Assembly (NCBI GenBank): GCA_016929795.1
Contig: JAFGIA010000227.1
Location: forward strand, 1-27,375
Origin: Anaerolineae bacterium
GTDB taxonomy: Bacteria; Chloroflexota; Anaerolineae; JAAYZQ01
DNA length: 27,375 nt
Direction of reading: 5' to 3'
Shown here: positions 7,080-14,798 of the stretch, piece by piece
Position numbering within the stretch: position 1 is the first letter of the stretch
Layout: each line of letters starts with the position of its first letter
Notes under the pieces: generated by a model
The model's input: only the letters and a program-made list of their open reading frames with translations
Databases searched by the model: none
Told to the model about the DNA's origin: nothing
Position numbers and translations under genes: made by a program

Positions 7080-9407
7080 CTATTCACTCCTTAACACGTC
7101 TACGATAGATGATGCCGCTGCCCATCGCCCCGGCATCAAGCTCCCCGCGGTACTCACCAGGACGATCAACGGCACCAGCAGGACAAGATAGAAAGGATTC
7201 AGGGTGATGTCGACCCGCCCAAACCCGAACGTCGCCGACAGTACATCGAGCAGGCTCCGGGTGAGTAACAGGCCGATCGGGATGCCGAGCACTGTGGCTT
7301 GCAAACCCAGCAGCGCTGCCGTAGTGCTGACCAGCATCCCGACCTGCGCCGGGGTCATGCCCACCGTCTTGTATATGCCAATCACCCGCACCCGCTCCTG
7401 CACCGAGAGTAGCGAGCTGTTAAAAACGTTGACAAGCGCCATGCCGATCAGAATGGCTGACAGGCCCAAAATTGCCCATTGCAGGGTGGCGACGTCGTCC
7501 GAGATCGCTTCGTCCACAATGGTCATGCTGAGGGCAGAATCCTCCACCGACTCGATAGCGCGGACCACATCGTCCACATTCACCCCAGAGGACAATTTCA
7601 CGAGGTAGGTATCAGGGTCCGGCTGCGAAATCGATTCCCTGATGGGCGCCAGGTTGACGGTGAGCATCTGGCCCATGTTCGCTGGCTCTGGATACTGCCC
7701 TACGATCTGCCACGTGACCGGCTTGCTGTCTTCGCCTTCGAGGTAGGTTGTCACTGTGTCGCCCACCTCTAGCCCGAGCCAGTCGAGCAGACCCCGCCCT
7801 GCGATCGCCTCGAACGTACCAGGCTGGAGGAGATGGCCTTCCTCAATGCGGATGGGGAACGCAGACAGGATGCCTTCGACAGCGCGGATCTTGAATTCCT
7901 TTCCATCGGGCCTTTCTACTTTGAGCTGGCGCTCCCCATAAAATGCTTCTATCCCTGATGTTTCTTCCAGGATCTCGTGTGTTTCCTCGTCACTAAAAGT
8001 CTCACGCGTGACAATGGCATCGTGCGCGATCCCAAGCAGGGTTGGGTCCTCCTTGTAGGCATCCACCGTCTCGTTGATTGCCAGGCCAAAGACAATCCCC
8101 AGTACGCCGAGGATCAGGTTGATGCCAGTGAGCAGCGAGCGCATCGGCTTGGCGGACAGGTCGTTGATCCCCAGGATCCAGACAACCGGCACGCCCACCT
8201 TCTTCAGGGCAGATGTGAGCCGCGAGCCCTTTTTCCGCGGTGCCTCGGCGCCCACAGCGATGGAGCGGATGATGTGCGCCTGCGCCCCGCGCACGCCAGC
8301 CCCGACGGTAGCGAGGAGTACGGTTGCCGTAACGGTGCCGGCTACGGTCAGAATCAGGGCTGCGTCGATCGGCGGACGATAGGTGGCGCTCATGGATGTC
8401 GCTACCGCCTTGAGCGGAATCGGTGCCAGTGCCACGCCGAGCAGCAGTCCGATGGGCGTGCCGATCAGGCTCAATACGAGATATTGACCCACATACAGCC
8501 CCAGCACCTGGGCTTGCGTGAATCCGATGGCTTTCAGGACGCCGATCTGCCGGAACTGCCCCAACACGATCGAGCTGATGCTGCTCGCCACCACCAGGAT
8601 GGTCGCCACGATGGCAAAGAAGCTAAAAGCACCCAAAAAGACAAAGTTGATGCGTGCGGCAAAGAGGGCAGACTCGCGAATATCGCGCCAGTCGACATAT
8701 CCGAGCAGTGCATCCGCGTCTATCGAATCCCCAATCGTGCCGATCAACTCCTCCACCGCTTCGGGATCGTGCAGCCGAACACCCAGCGCCCAGCCCCACA
8801 GTGCATCGTTGGGGAACAGAGCATACAGTGTATCCTGGCTGACAAAGAGCGGTGGCGGCTGCTCGCTTGCGTACCAATCCCACGTGGCATCGTAGGCCAG
8901 GCCGGCGACCGGCAGCGCCACCTGGCTACCGCTCCCGCTCGTGATCTCGACCACCTGGCCGGCGGCCAGCTCGTGTGTTTCCTTCAAAATGATGCTGGCG
9001 ACCGTTTCCTCTGCCTGCCCTTCCAGGTAGCGCCCCTCTTCCACCATCACCCGGTTGACAGCAGGAGGCGGAATGGCCATGTCGCGCAACGTGACCCACG
9101 TCCGCTCCTCACCGATCTTGACACGGGCCCCCACATAGTGTTGGAGCCCGCTGCTCTGGGCGATCCCGGGCAACGACTGGATCTTGATCACTTCATCCCA
9201 ACCCACCACTGACCGGTTCAGATACAGCCACACGTGGGCTGCATCTAGCTGTGTGAACGTGCGGTCGTACGGCCCGGTGATGTTCAAGATCGTCGCCAGC
9301 GCCAGCGTCAGCAGCGTGCTGGAGACGATGATCGTCACCAGGATCAGGACCGAGATCAAGGGCCGGCTGATGAGGTCGGCCCTGATTTTTCGCAAAATAG
9401 CGCTCAC
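7080..9407 (-). CDS. FtsX/MacB-type ABC transporter permease, duplicated form
   Basis: A 775-aa permease built as two FtsX-like halves. Each half has one membrane segment, a large extracytoplasmic domain and then three membrane segments. Half one has its first segment at about 17-40, its ectodomain at about 45-255, and FtsX segments at 260-375 including the motif region FRQIGVLKAIGFTQAQV. Half two starts with LLTGINLILGVLGIVFGLAI and has VRVIGIYKTVGMTPAQVGML before its last segments. The start is GTG at 9407, 12 bp after the stop of the cognate ATPase gene. Proteins of this type move lipids, peptides or hydrophobic molecules from the outer face of the membrane, or transmit force, rather than import solutes. 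Position suggests export of the diterpenoid or its conjugate; this is inference. Confidence 0.9.
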   Translation of the reverse strand: MSAILRKIRADLISRPLISVLILVTIIVSSTLLTLALATILNITGPYDRTFTQLDAAHVWLYLNRSVVGWDEVIKIQSLPGIAQSSGLQHYVGARVKIGEERTWVTLRDMAIPPPAVNRVMVEEGRYLEGQAEETVASIILKETHELAAGQVVEITSGSGSQVALPVAGLAYDATWDWYASEQPPPLFVSQDTLYALFPNDALWGWALGVRLHDPEAVEELIGTIGDSIDADALLGYVDWRDIRESALFAARINFVFLGAFSFFAIVATILVVASSISSIVLGQFRQIGVLKAIGFTQAQVLGLYVGQYLVLSLIGTPIGLLLGVALAPIPLKAVATSMSATYRPPIDAALILTVAGTVTATVLLATVGAGVRGAQAHIIRSIAVGAEAPRKKGSRLTSALKKVGVPVVWILGINDLSAKPMRSLLTGINLILGVLGIVFGLAINETVDAYKEDPTLLGIAHDAIVTRETFSDEETHEILEETSGIEAFYGERQLKVERPDGKEFKIRAVEGILSAFPIRIEEGHLLQPGTFEAIAGRGLLDWLGLEVGDTVTTYLEGEDSKPVTWQIVGQYPEPANMGQMLTVNLAPIRESISQPDPDTYLVKLSSGVNVDDVVRAIESVEDSALSMTIVDEAISDDVATLQWAILGLSAILIGMALVNVFNSSLLSVQERVRVIGIYKTVGMTPAQVGMLVSTTAALLGLQATVLGIPIGLLLTRSLLDVLSATFGFGRVDITLNPFYLVLLVPLIVLVSTAGSLMPGRWAAASSIVDVLRSE

Positions 9408-9419
9408 TGCCTGGCCTGC

Positions 9420-10181
9420 CTACCGAATGGCTGCGAGGCGCTGGGCGATGGGGCCCGCCTGCCCCCCCGGCACCCTATCGACGATCTGCCCGTCGTGAAT
9501 AAACAAGACCTGGCATGCTCGGGCTGCGGCCAGTGGATCGTGTGTCACCATCAGAATTGTCTGCCCCTGCTCGTGGTACTCGCTCAGAATATCCAGCACC
9601 CCCTGTCCGCTGGTGCTGTCGAGGTTGCCCGTCGGCTCGTCGGCCAGCAGCAGGGTCGGCTCGTTGATAAGCGCGCGCGCGATCGCCACCCGCTGCTGCT
9701 GCCCCCCTGACAACTCCCACGGATGCTTGTCTGATTGATCCCCGATCCCCAGCCTGTCAAGCAGTTCGCTCGACCTCTGGCGAGCCTCTTTCTTCCTCGC
9801 CTTGCCCGCAAGCAGCGCTGGCAGCTCGACGTTGTCACGCACCGTCAAGTTCTCGACCAGGTTAAAGAACTGGAAAACGAACCCTATATTCGCACGCCTG
9901 AATCGCGCCAGCGCCGTCTGGTTCATCCTGTTCAACACATAGTCTTTCACCTCCACCGATCCGGACGTCGGTTGATCCAGGCCGCCCACCAGGTGCAGCA
10001 GCGTCGACTTGCCGCTCCCGGAATGCCCCATAATGCAGCAAAAGTCGCCGCGCGGGATCTCGAGGTCCACGCCGCGCAGTGCGTGGAAAAGAACCTCTCC
10101 AGTCTGATACGTCTTGGTCAGGCCGGTTGCTCTAACCAGACAGGACGTAGTGGCTGCGTGTGAATACTCGTTCAAAGCCAT
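9420..10181 (-). CDS. ABC transporter ATPase, MacB/LolD type
   Basis: A 253-aa nucleotide-binding protein. It has Walker A GHSGSGKST, Q-loop FVFQFFNLVENLTV, signature LSGGQQQRVAIARAL, Walker B LLLADEPTGNLDS and H-loop MVTHDP. The ADEPTGNLDS form is characteristic of the LolD/MacB/FtsE family, which pairs with FtsX-type permeases such as the next gene. I chose ATG at 10181 (MALNEYSH) over the TTG at 10202. GAGGGA lies 13 bases upstream of that ATG. The gene overlaps the GNAT coding region by 50 bp, an unusually long overlap; only non-standard start codons exist closer to the conserved part. Confidence 0.92.
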   Translation of the reverse strand: MALNEYSHAATTSCLVRATGLTKTYQTGEVLFHALRGVDLEIPRGDFCCIMGHSGSGKSTLLHLVGGLDQPTSGSVEVKDYVLNRMNQTALARFRRANIGFVFQFFNLVENLTVRDNVELPALLAGKARKKEARQRSSELLDRLGIGDQSDKHPWELSGGQQQRVAIARALINEPTLLLADEPTGNLDSTSGQGVLDILSEYHEQGQTILMVTHDPLAAARACQVLFIHDGQIVDRVPGGQAGPIAQRLAAIR

Positions 10182-10935
10182 ATTGCGACACAAATCCCTC
10201 AAAGCTAGGATTGATCATCTGGGCGACGATGGTCGTCTTGCCCTCTGCTTGCGCGTCGAGCATCACCTGCATGCCCAACGTCGTCGCCACCCTGCTCCCT
10301 CGAAATTGCGGGAGCACACCCATGCCGCCCAGGGCGACAATGTCGCCGTGGGTGTGCCAGACGCAGACACCTGCCGGCTGCCCCTCAAGCGACGCCAGGC
10401 CGTACCGGGTGCTCGGCACACGCATGAGCCTTCTAATGAGCGGCGCCAGGAGTGGCGCCAGGACGGCAGTCATTCCGAAGGAAGCGAGGTACACACGCGC
10501 GAAAATGTGCGCATTGCCCGGCCCGACCTTCACTGCCCGGACGGCGTCAGAGCCGACAGGGGGCGGCAGCCACCCTCGCAAATCGAACCTGAGCCACGGC
10601 TCCTCGCTGGGCTGCTTCTCAAACCCCCTGGCGAGCAGGCGCTCGCCAATGTCTGCCGGAGCGCACGCCGGCGACACAAAGATGTGCACCTTCCGCCGGC
10701 GCCGCTTGTAATGTGCGACGATCTCGTCGACAACCAACTCTGCCTCTGCCGGTGTCGCACGCAGCAAGCAGGCGTGGTTAAAGTCGGGTGTAGGGAAGAG
10801 ATTGGCCCACGTCAGGATGACATCGTCGCGCACTGCCATCCTGGCGCCCGGCACTGCTTGCATCCATGGCTGAAGTGCCAGGTAGTTTGCCCGTTCGAGG
10901 TCTGCGACCTCCTCGACTGCTATGGCTGGCATCAT
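10132..10935 (-). CDS. GNAT-family N-acetyltransferase
   Basis: A 267-aa protein with a C-terminal GNAT core: LASLEGQPAGVCVWHTHGDIVALGG (beta4 region), then GVLPQFRGSRVATTLGMQVM. That second block fits acetyl-CoA binding motif A, with R-G-S-R-V-A in place of the usual Q/R-x-x-G-x-G/A. It ends in a FERVFTRSHYVL strand. The N-terminal half (about 1-130) is more diverged and may be a second, degenerate GNAT domain. The start is one of two adjacent ATG codons directly after the TAG of the MFS gene. Its 3' end overlaps the ATPase gene. In the operon it could acetylate the small molecule made here or confer self-protection; the substrate cannot be read from sequence. Confidence 0.85.
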   Translation of the reverse strand: MMPAIAVEEVADLERANYLALQPWMQAVPGARMAVRDDVILTWANLFPTPDFNHACLLRATPAEAELVVDEIVAHYKRRRRKVHIFVSPACAPADIGERLLARGFEKQPSEEPWLRFDLRGWLPPPVGSDAVRAVKVGPGNAHIFARVYLASFGMTAVLAPLLAPLIRRLMRVPSTRYGLASLEGQPAGVCVWHTHGDIVALGGMGVLPQFRGSRVATTLGMQVMLDAQAEGKTTIVAQMINPSFEGFVSQYGFERVFTRSHYVLSG

Positions 10936-12270
10936 CTAGCTGCTCGCGGCGTTGCTTTGGCGCAATGGGTAGCGCGCAAAGATCAGAAAACCCACGAACA
11001 GCAATCCTCCACCCAGCACACCTACCAGGCGTATGCCCAGAGGACCACCAGGATCTGCGTGACTGCGCCCCAGCAGCAAGAGCAGCGGCAGTGCCGCCGC
11101 AATGACCCCGTTGACGACCTGGTCTAGCACGCCCCACGTGGCATAATAGGTCCCTTCACGGCGCAGCCCGGTCAGCTTCTCGTCCAGATCGACGATTTCC
11201 GCGCCGAACGCGCGTGGCAGGACGATGACGCCCGACAGGGTGACCGCCTGCAACGTCACCCAGGCAATGCCTTGCACTTTGAGTGGGATGGGCAGCCAAT
11301 CACCGATGAGCATCAAGCCCGGCAGGACGAGCGCCGAGGCGAGCAACGAGCCGGAAAACACGCGCCACTTGCCCCATCGTTGCGAGAGTGTGCTGATGAG
11401 TGGATAGCAGACCAGGGAAGCAAGCACCGCCGGAACGTAAAAGAGCAGCGTGTCCGACTCGCTCAACAGGCAGATTTCGGTGACGATGTAGGGCATCACT
11501 GCCTGCACGAGGCCCATAATGCCCCAGTAGCAGGCACCTGTCGCCGTCATGATCACAAAGGCGCGATTATTTACCATACTCGCCAGATTGCGCCAAAAGC
11601 CAGGCGGCTGCACTTGCCGGTCACCAACAGGACGCTCGCGCAGAACCAGGAAGGGTAGGTAGAAGGCCGGCAGGAGGACGACCGCATAGATCAGAGACAT
11701 TGGAAAAAAGCCCAAGCGCTCGATCAGGGGGCCGGCGCCAGCCGCGACGATCATGCCGACGACCGTCATGACGGCCGCCCACATCGACACCCGGACGCGG
11801 TGGTGGTCGGTAAGGGCGATTTCGGGCAAGAGTGCCATGTGTGGAACCTGGTTAAAGATGTAGGCAATCTGGTACACCCCCATCACCACCACCAGGTATC
11901 CCAGGTTCCAGAGAGAAGTACTGCGTACCGGTGGGTTCCACACCAGGACGAATGCCACGAGCAGGGGAGCAGCAGATAGGAACATATAAGGCAGGCGGCG
12001 GCCCCATCTGCTGCGCGTTCGATCCGACAGGTATCCCACAGATGGAGTAACAGCGGCGCTGACAACTCGCAGGAGGAGCATGGCCGCGCCGTACAGGGTG
12101 ACAGGGACGAGCGCAACTCCTCCTGCTTCGGGCGGCAGGTAAAAATAGAGCAGCCATCCGCCCAGCACGCCCCAAATCGTCGTGCTCGCGAGCGCGATCA
12201 GGCTGTATGATAGGTCAACTTTTCCACTCCGCCCGACTGTCGGCTGCGCAGCGACATTGGGAGCCACCAT
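10936..12270 (-). CDS. MFS transporter, GPH (MelB-like) family
   Basis: A 444-aa protein with about twelve membrane segments. After the second segment it carries the GPH-type loop motif VGYLSDRTRSRWGRRLPYM (about residues 77-95), as in melibiose/glycoside:cation symporters. The central loop holds LRERPVGDRQVQPPGFWRN, and the motif is followed in half two by the usual loop ISTLSQRWGKWRVF. The ATG at 12270 has GGAGAG 10 bases upstream and lies 15 bp after the HTH gene. The TAG abuts the GNAT start codon. GPH members carry sugars, glycosides, pyrimidines or export lipids (MFSD2-like). The substrate is unknown here; movement of a glycosylated or lipid-like product would fit the neighbours. Confidence 0.88.
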   Translation of the reverse strand: MVAPNVAAQPTVGRSGKVDLSYSLIALASTTIWGVLGGWLLYFYLPPEAGGVALVPVTLYGAAMLLLRVVSAAVTPSVGYLSDRTRSRWGRRLPYMFLSAAPLLVAFVLVWNPPVRSTSLWNLGYLVVVMGVYQIAYIFNQVPHMALLPEIALTDHHRVRVSMWAAVMTVVGMIVAAGAGPLIERLGFFPMSLIYAVVLLPAFYLPFLVLRERPVGDRQVQPPGFWRNLASMVNNRAFVIMTATGACYWGIMGLVQAVMPYIVTEICLLSESDTLLFYVPAVLASLVCYPLISTLSQRWGKWRVFSGSLLASALVLPGLMLIGDWLPIPLKVQGIAWVTLQAVTLSGVIVLPRAFGAEIVDLDEKLTGLRREGTYYATWGVLDQVVNGVIAAALPLLLLLGRSHADPGGPLGIRLVGVLGGGLLFVGFLIFARYPLRQSNAASS

Positions 12271-12285
12271 ATCACTTTTGCTCTC

Positions 12286-12501
12286 CTATGGGTTTGGTTC
12301 CTCTGGTACCGGCGATTGACGGTCCTCGAGCCAGGCATTTATGTCACTCTCGTGAATTCGCCATCCGCGCCCGACCTTGTACGCGGGCAAGGTGCCTTCC
12401 TTGATCCAGCGTCGCACCGTGTATACAGAAACACGCAAGAGGACCGAAACCTCTTGCGGCGTCAGAAAAGACTGTACCTCTGATGTTTTGATCGACAGCA
12501 T
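12286..12501 (-). CDS. Excisionase/MerR-type helix-turn-helix DNA-binding protein
   Basis: A 71-aa protein that is almost entirely one winged HTH of the excisionase (BldC-like) type: LTPQEVSVLLRVSVYTVRRW, then IKEGTLPAYKVGRGWRIHESDINAWL. The helix pair lies at about residues 14-33 and the wing at 40-52. I chose ATG at 12501 because GGAGG lies 5 bases upstream; an ATG at 12513 has no good binding site. It is the first gene of the ten-gene minus-strand run, 15 bp before the MFS gene, which suggests a local regulator. An 18-bp inverted repeat overlaps the putative -35, which would fit autoregulation. No phage or integrase gene is nearby, so an actual excisionase role is unlikely. Confidence 0.85.
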   Translation of the reverse strand: MLSIKTSEVQSFLTPQEVSVLLRVSVYTVRRWIKEGTLPAYKVGRGWRIHESDINAWLEDRQSPVPEEPNP

Positions 12502-12541
12502 CGTGGCCTCCATGTTACGCGCAGCACAGTGAGACATACAC

Positions 12542-12570
12542 AGTATAGCATAGAGTAGCACGACCTGCCA
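12542..12570 (-). promoter_or_regulatory. Putative promoter of the diterpenoid operon
   Basis: On the minus strand, TATACT (12542-12547) is a good -10 box. Seventeen bases upstream is TGGCAG (12565-12570), a poor -35 with 3 of 6 consensus matches. It lies about 40 bases upstream of the HTH start codon. The weak -35 suggests activator dependence. Confidence 0.5.
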
Positions 12571-12587
12571 TAGGATATTGGTCCTAT
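12570..12587. promoter_or_regulatory. Operator-like inverted repeat upstream of the HTH gene
   Basis: ATAGGATATTGGTCCTAT has perfect 6-bp arms (ATAGGA and TCCTAT) around a 6-bp centre and touches the putative -35 box. The remaining sequence of the 12502-12665 gap shows no further gene or hairpin that I can support. Confidence 0.45.
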
Positions 12588-12665
12588 TCCAGTTGGCCAG
12601 CACACAGCGGCAAGGCGCGACACCCTGCGTCCCGGCCCGCCGCCAGGCAGCCAGATCTACAGGAA

Positions 12666-12893
12666 CTAGACAGGCTCCACCTGCCTGGCCTCGAGCTCCG
12701 ACTTGAGCTCCAGCCGTTTCATCTCGGCAGCACGTTGGCCTGCATCGATAACCTCCTGTATGCGGTACTCGATCCGGGTTCGTGTCTCCTCGCCACTCTC
12801 TGGTGCCCAGAGGATGACGACCACGGCTGCTGTCGCCGCGCCAGCGGCCATGCCGGCCAGCACCCACAACGCCCTTTCTACCTTGCGATTCAT
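12666..12893 (-). CDS. YtxH-like small membrane protein
   Basis: A 75-aa protein with a short basic N-terminus (MNRKVER), one glycine/alanine-rich membrane helix (about residues 7-29, ALWVLAGMAAGAATAAVVVI), the LWAPESGEETR segment typical of YtxH/gas-vesicle-like stress proteins (consensus LFAPKSGKETR), and a charged amphipathic helix to the end. The ATG at 12893 has GGGAGGGAG just upstream; an earlier ATG at 12926 lacks this. It sits about 70 bp downstream of the riboflavin transporter ATPase, beyond a hairpin, so it may be transcribed separately or by read-through. The role is unknown; the family is linked to general stress. Confidence 0.75.
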   Translation of the reverse strand: MNRKVERALWVLAGMAAGAATAAVVVILWAPESGEETRTRIEYRIQEVIDAGQRAAEMKRLELKSELEARQVEPV

Positions 12894-12939
12894 GCGTTCT
12901 CCCTCCCTCAAGATAAATCGTATCATCTCAAAAACTCGG

Positions 12940-12976
12940 GGGAAGTAGGGTCGATGGGCAATCCGCCCTACTTCCC
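12940..12976 (-). terminator. Hairpin terminator at the end of the riboflavin transport operon
   Basis: Perfect 11-bp arms, GGGAAGTAGGG and CCCTACTTCCC, around a 15-nt loop. On the minus strand the stem is followed by CCGAG and then TTTTT. The 5' arm contains the last codons and the TAG of the ATPase gene, so the hairpin overlaps the coding end. The T-run is short and set off by five bases, so termination may be partial, with read-through into the YtxH-like gene. Confidence 0.6.
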
Positions 12977-13750
12977 GCCCCGATCCATGTTCCCCTCTCT
13001 CCCCACGGCAGCACGCACCCGGCGCGAGAGAGCACCAAAGAACTCGGTGTACATCACTTCCAGCGCCCGCGGGCGTGGCAAGTCGACACGGACCTCGGCC
13101 TGGATCTTGCCAGGACGTGGCGACATGACCAACACCCTGTCGGCGACAAAGATCGCCTCCTGCAAGTCGTGCGTGACCATCACCGCTGTCACCTGCCTTG
13201 CGTTCCAGATACGCAGCAGCTCGAGGTTCATCTGTTCGCGGCTGATCGCGTCCAGCGAGCCGAATGGCTCATCGAGCAGCAGCACTTCAGGCTCGGCCAC
13301 CAGGGCACGGGCAATGGCCACACGCTGGGCCATGCCGCCCGATAGGGTGCGTGGATAGGCATCCTCGAATCCTTCGAGTCCCACCAACCTGATCAGCTCG
13401 CGTGCACGGTGCTGTGCCTCGTCGGCAGGCACGCGCGTCACCTCGAGTGGCAGCGTCACGTTGCGCAGTACGCTGCGCCACGGCATCAGGTTCACACGTT
13501 GAAAGACATAGGCCACCTGCCGGCGTGGTGCCTCCACCTTCTCCCCGTCCAGGGTCACCGCCCCATACGTCGGCCTTACCAGCCCGCCCAGGATACGCAG
13601 CAGCGTGCTCTTGCCACAGCCCGAGGGGCCCACGATGGCCACGAATTCACCTGGTGCCACGGCCAGGCTGATGCCGTCCAGGGCAACCAACACCCCCTGC
13701 TGGCTCTCATAGATGTGCCGGATATTCCGGGCGGCCAGGGTTGGCTCCAT
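12968..13750 (-). CDS. ABC transporter ATPase for riboflavin uptake (SsuB/TauB family)
   Basis: A 260-aa importer ATPase: Walker A GPSGCGKST (41-49), Q-loop YVFQRVNLMPW, signature LSGGMAQRVAIARAL (136-150), Walker B LLLDEPFGSLD (Asp160, Glu161) and H-loop VTHDL (His194). General family membership is the nitrate/sulfonate/taurine/HMP-precursor group. The FMN riboswitch ahead of the operon and the RibY-like partner point to riboflavin. I chose ATG at 13750, 1 bp after the stop of the binding-protein gene; an upstream extension would overlap that gene by about 50 bp. It ends inside the terminator hairpin. Confidence 0.9.
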   Translation of the reverse strand: MEPTLAARNIRHIYESQQGVLVALDGISLAVAPGEFVAIVGPSGCGKSTLLRILGGLVRPTYGAVTLDGEKVEAPRRQVAYVFQRVNLMPWRSVLRNVTLPLEVTRVPADEAQHRARELIRLVGLEGFEDAYPRTLSGGMAQRVAIARALVAEPEVLLLDEPFGSLDAISREQMNLELLRIWNARQVTAVMVTHDLQEAIFVADRVLVMSPRPGKIQAEVRVDLPRPRALEVMYTEFFGALSRRVRAAVGREGNMDRGGK

Positions 13751-13751
13751 T

Positions 13752-14798
13752 TTATGGCGCTGCCTCATCCACGAACTCGTTGGTAAACATTGCATCGACA
13801 TCGCCCCCGGCAGTCAGGAGATCCATCTCGACCATGATCTCCAGAGATGCCTGCCAGTCGGCCCGATTCGATTGCCCCAGCACGCCCGATGGCGCAGACC
13901 AGAAGAGGATCGATTCCTCGAGGATGGCGCGGTTGACTTCTATGCTGGCCTGGTCGTCGCCCATCTCGGGCACGTACTTGCGCGAGATCTCAAAGGCCTC
14001 GTCCGGGTTCTCGACTGTGTAGGCCAACCCACGCAGCGCGGCACGCACCATCCCCTCGGCCAGCTCGGGCGAGTTGCGGATCGTGCGGTCGTTTGTAATC
14101 AGCCCATTCGAGACCAGGTTGACGTAATCCGCGACATAGATCACGTCGACCTCGTCGCCGGCAACGCGCATTTGCACCGGCTCGTTCATGGCGTAACACA
14201 CAGCCGCGTCGACCTGTCCCTCCGACACGGCTGCCACCTGGGTGTAGCCAATAGACACCAGCTCAACCTCTGTCTCGTCAATGCCAGCTTCGCTCAACAG
14301 GGCGCGCCATCCGATGTAGCTGGCTCCGTAGACAGCCGGCGTGCCCACCTGCTTGCCCCTCAGGTCCGCCGGTGCCTTGATCCCCGCCTCTGGCAGTGAC
14401 ATAACACACACGGGAAAACGGCGGTACCAGTTCAGGATATAGACCACGGGCAGATCCTGGCTGCGCGCCAGGATCACCTGGTCGCCGCTGGCGATGGCAA
14501 AATCCAACTCGCCGCTGCCCACGAGCTTGAGAAGGTCGGTCTCCCAGCCATAGTCGAAGGCGATCTCGATCCCCTCGTCGGCGAAATAGCCCTTTTCGAC
14601 GGCCACGTAAAATGGGGCGAACTGGATATTGGGAATGAACCCCATTGCCAGGGTCACCGTCTGCCTTTCTCCGGCATCCTGCTGTCCACATCCGGCGAGC
14701 AGAATCATCGCTGCCACGATCCAGCCAAGACCTCTGGGCTTTCGAAAAACTCTGCCAATCTGTCGCCATACCCTTGCTGCACTCCCCCAGATTCTCAC
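13752..14798 (-). CDS. ribY: Riboflavin-binding lipoprotein of ABC transporter (RibY, NMT1/THI5-like)
   Basis: A 348-aa lipoprotein. The start is GTG at 14798, with GGGAGG six bases upstream, overlapping the preceding stop by 4 bp. The N-terminus is basic, followed by a hydrophobic stretch and the lipobox LLAGC (about residues 35-39). The mature part is NMT1/THI5-like: TLAMGFIPNIQFAPFYVAVEKGYF, GIEIAFDYGWETDLLKLVGSGELDFAIASGD, ADLRGKQVGTPAVYGASYIGW, and YTQVAAVSEGQVDAAVCYAMNEP. Thiamine-precursor (ThiY) and taurine binding proteins share this fold. The upstream FMN riboswitch and the known RibXY system of Chloroflexus favour riboflavin. The ligand is therefore inferred from regulation plus family, not from binding residues. 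Confidence 0.87.
   Translation of the reverse strand: MRIWGSAARVWRQIGRVFRKPRGLGWIVAAMILLAGCGQQDAGERQTVTLAMGFIPNIQFAPFYVAVEKGYFADEGIEIAFDYGWETDLLKLVGSGELDFAIASGDQVILARSQDLPVVYILNWYRRFPVCVMSLPEAGIKAPADLRGKQVGTPAVYGASYIGWRALLSEAGIDETEVELVSIGYTQVAAVSEGQVDAAVCYAMNEPVQMRVAGDEVDVIYVADYVNLVSNGLITNDRTIRNSPELAEGMVRAALRGLAYTVENPDEAFEISRKYVPEMGDDQASIEVNRAILEESILFWSAPSGVLGQSNRADWQASLEIMVEMDLLTAGGDVDAMFTNEFVDEAAP

Noticed and set aside
12286..12501. Phage excisionase or integrative element
   Set aside because: No integrase, att-like direct repeat or phage gene is present; the HTH heads a metabolic operon.
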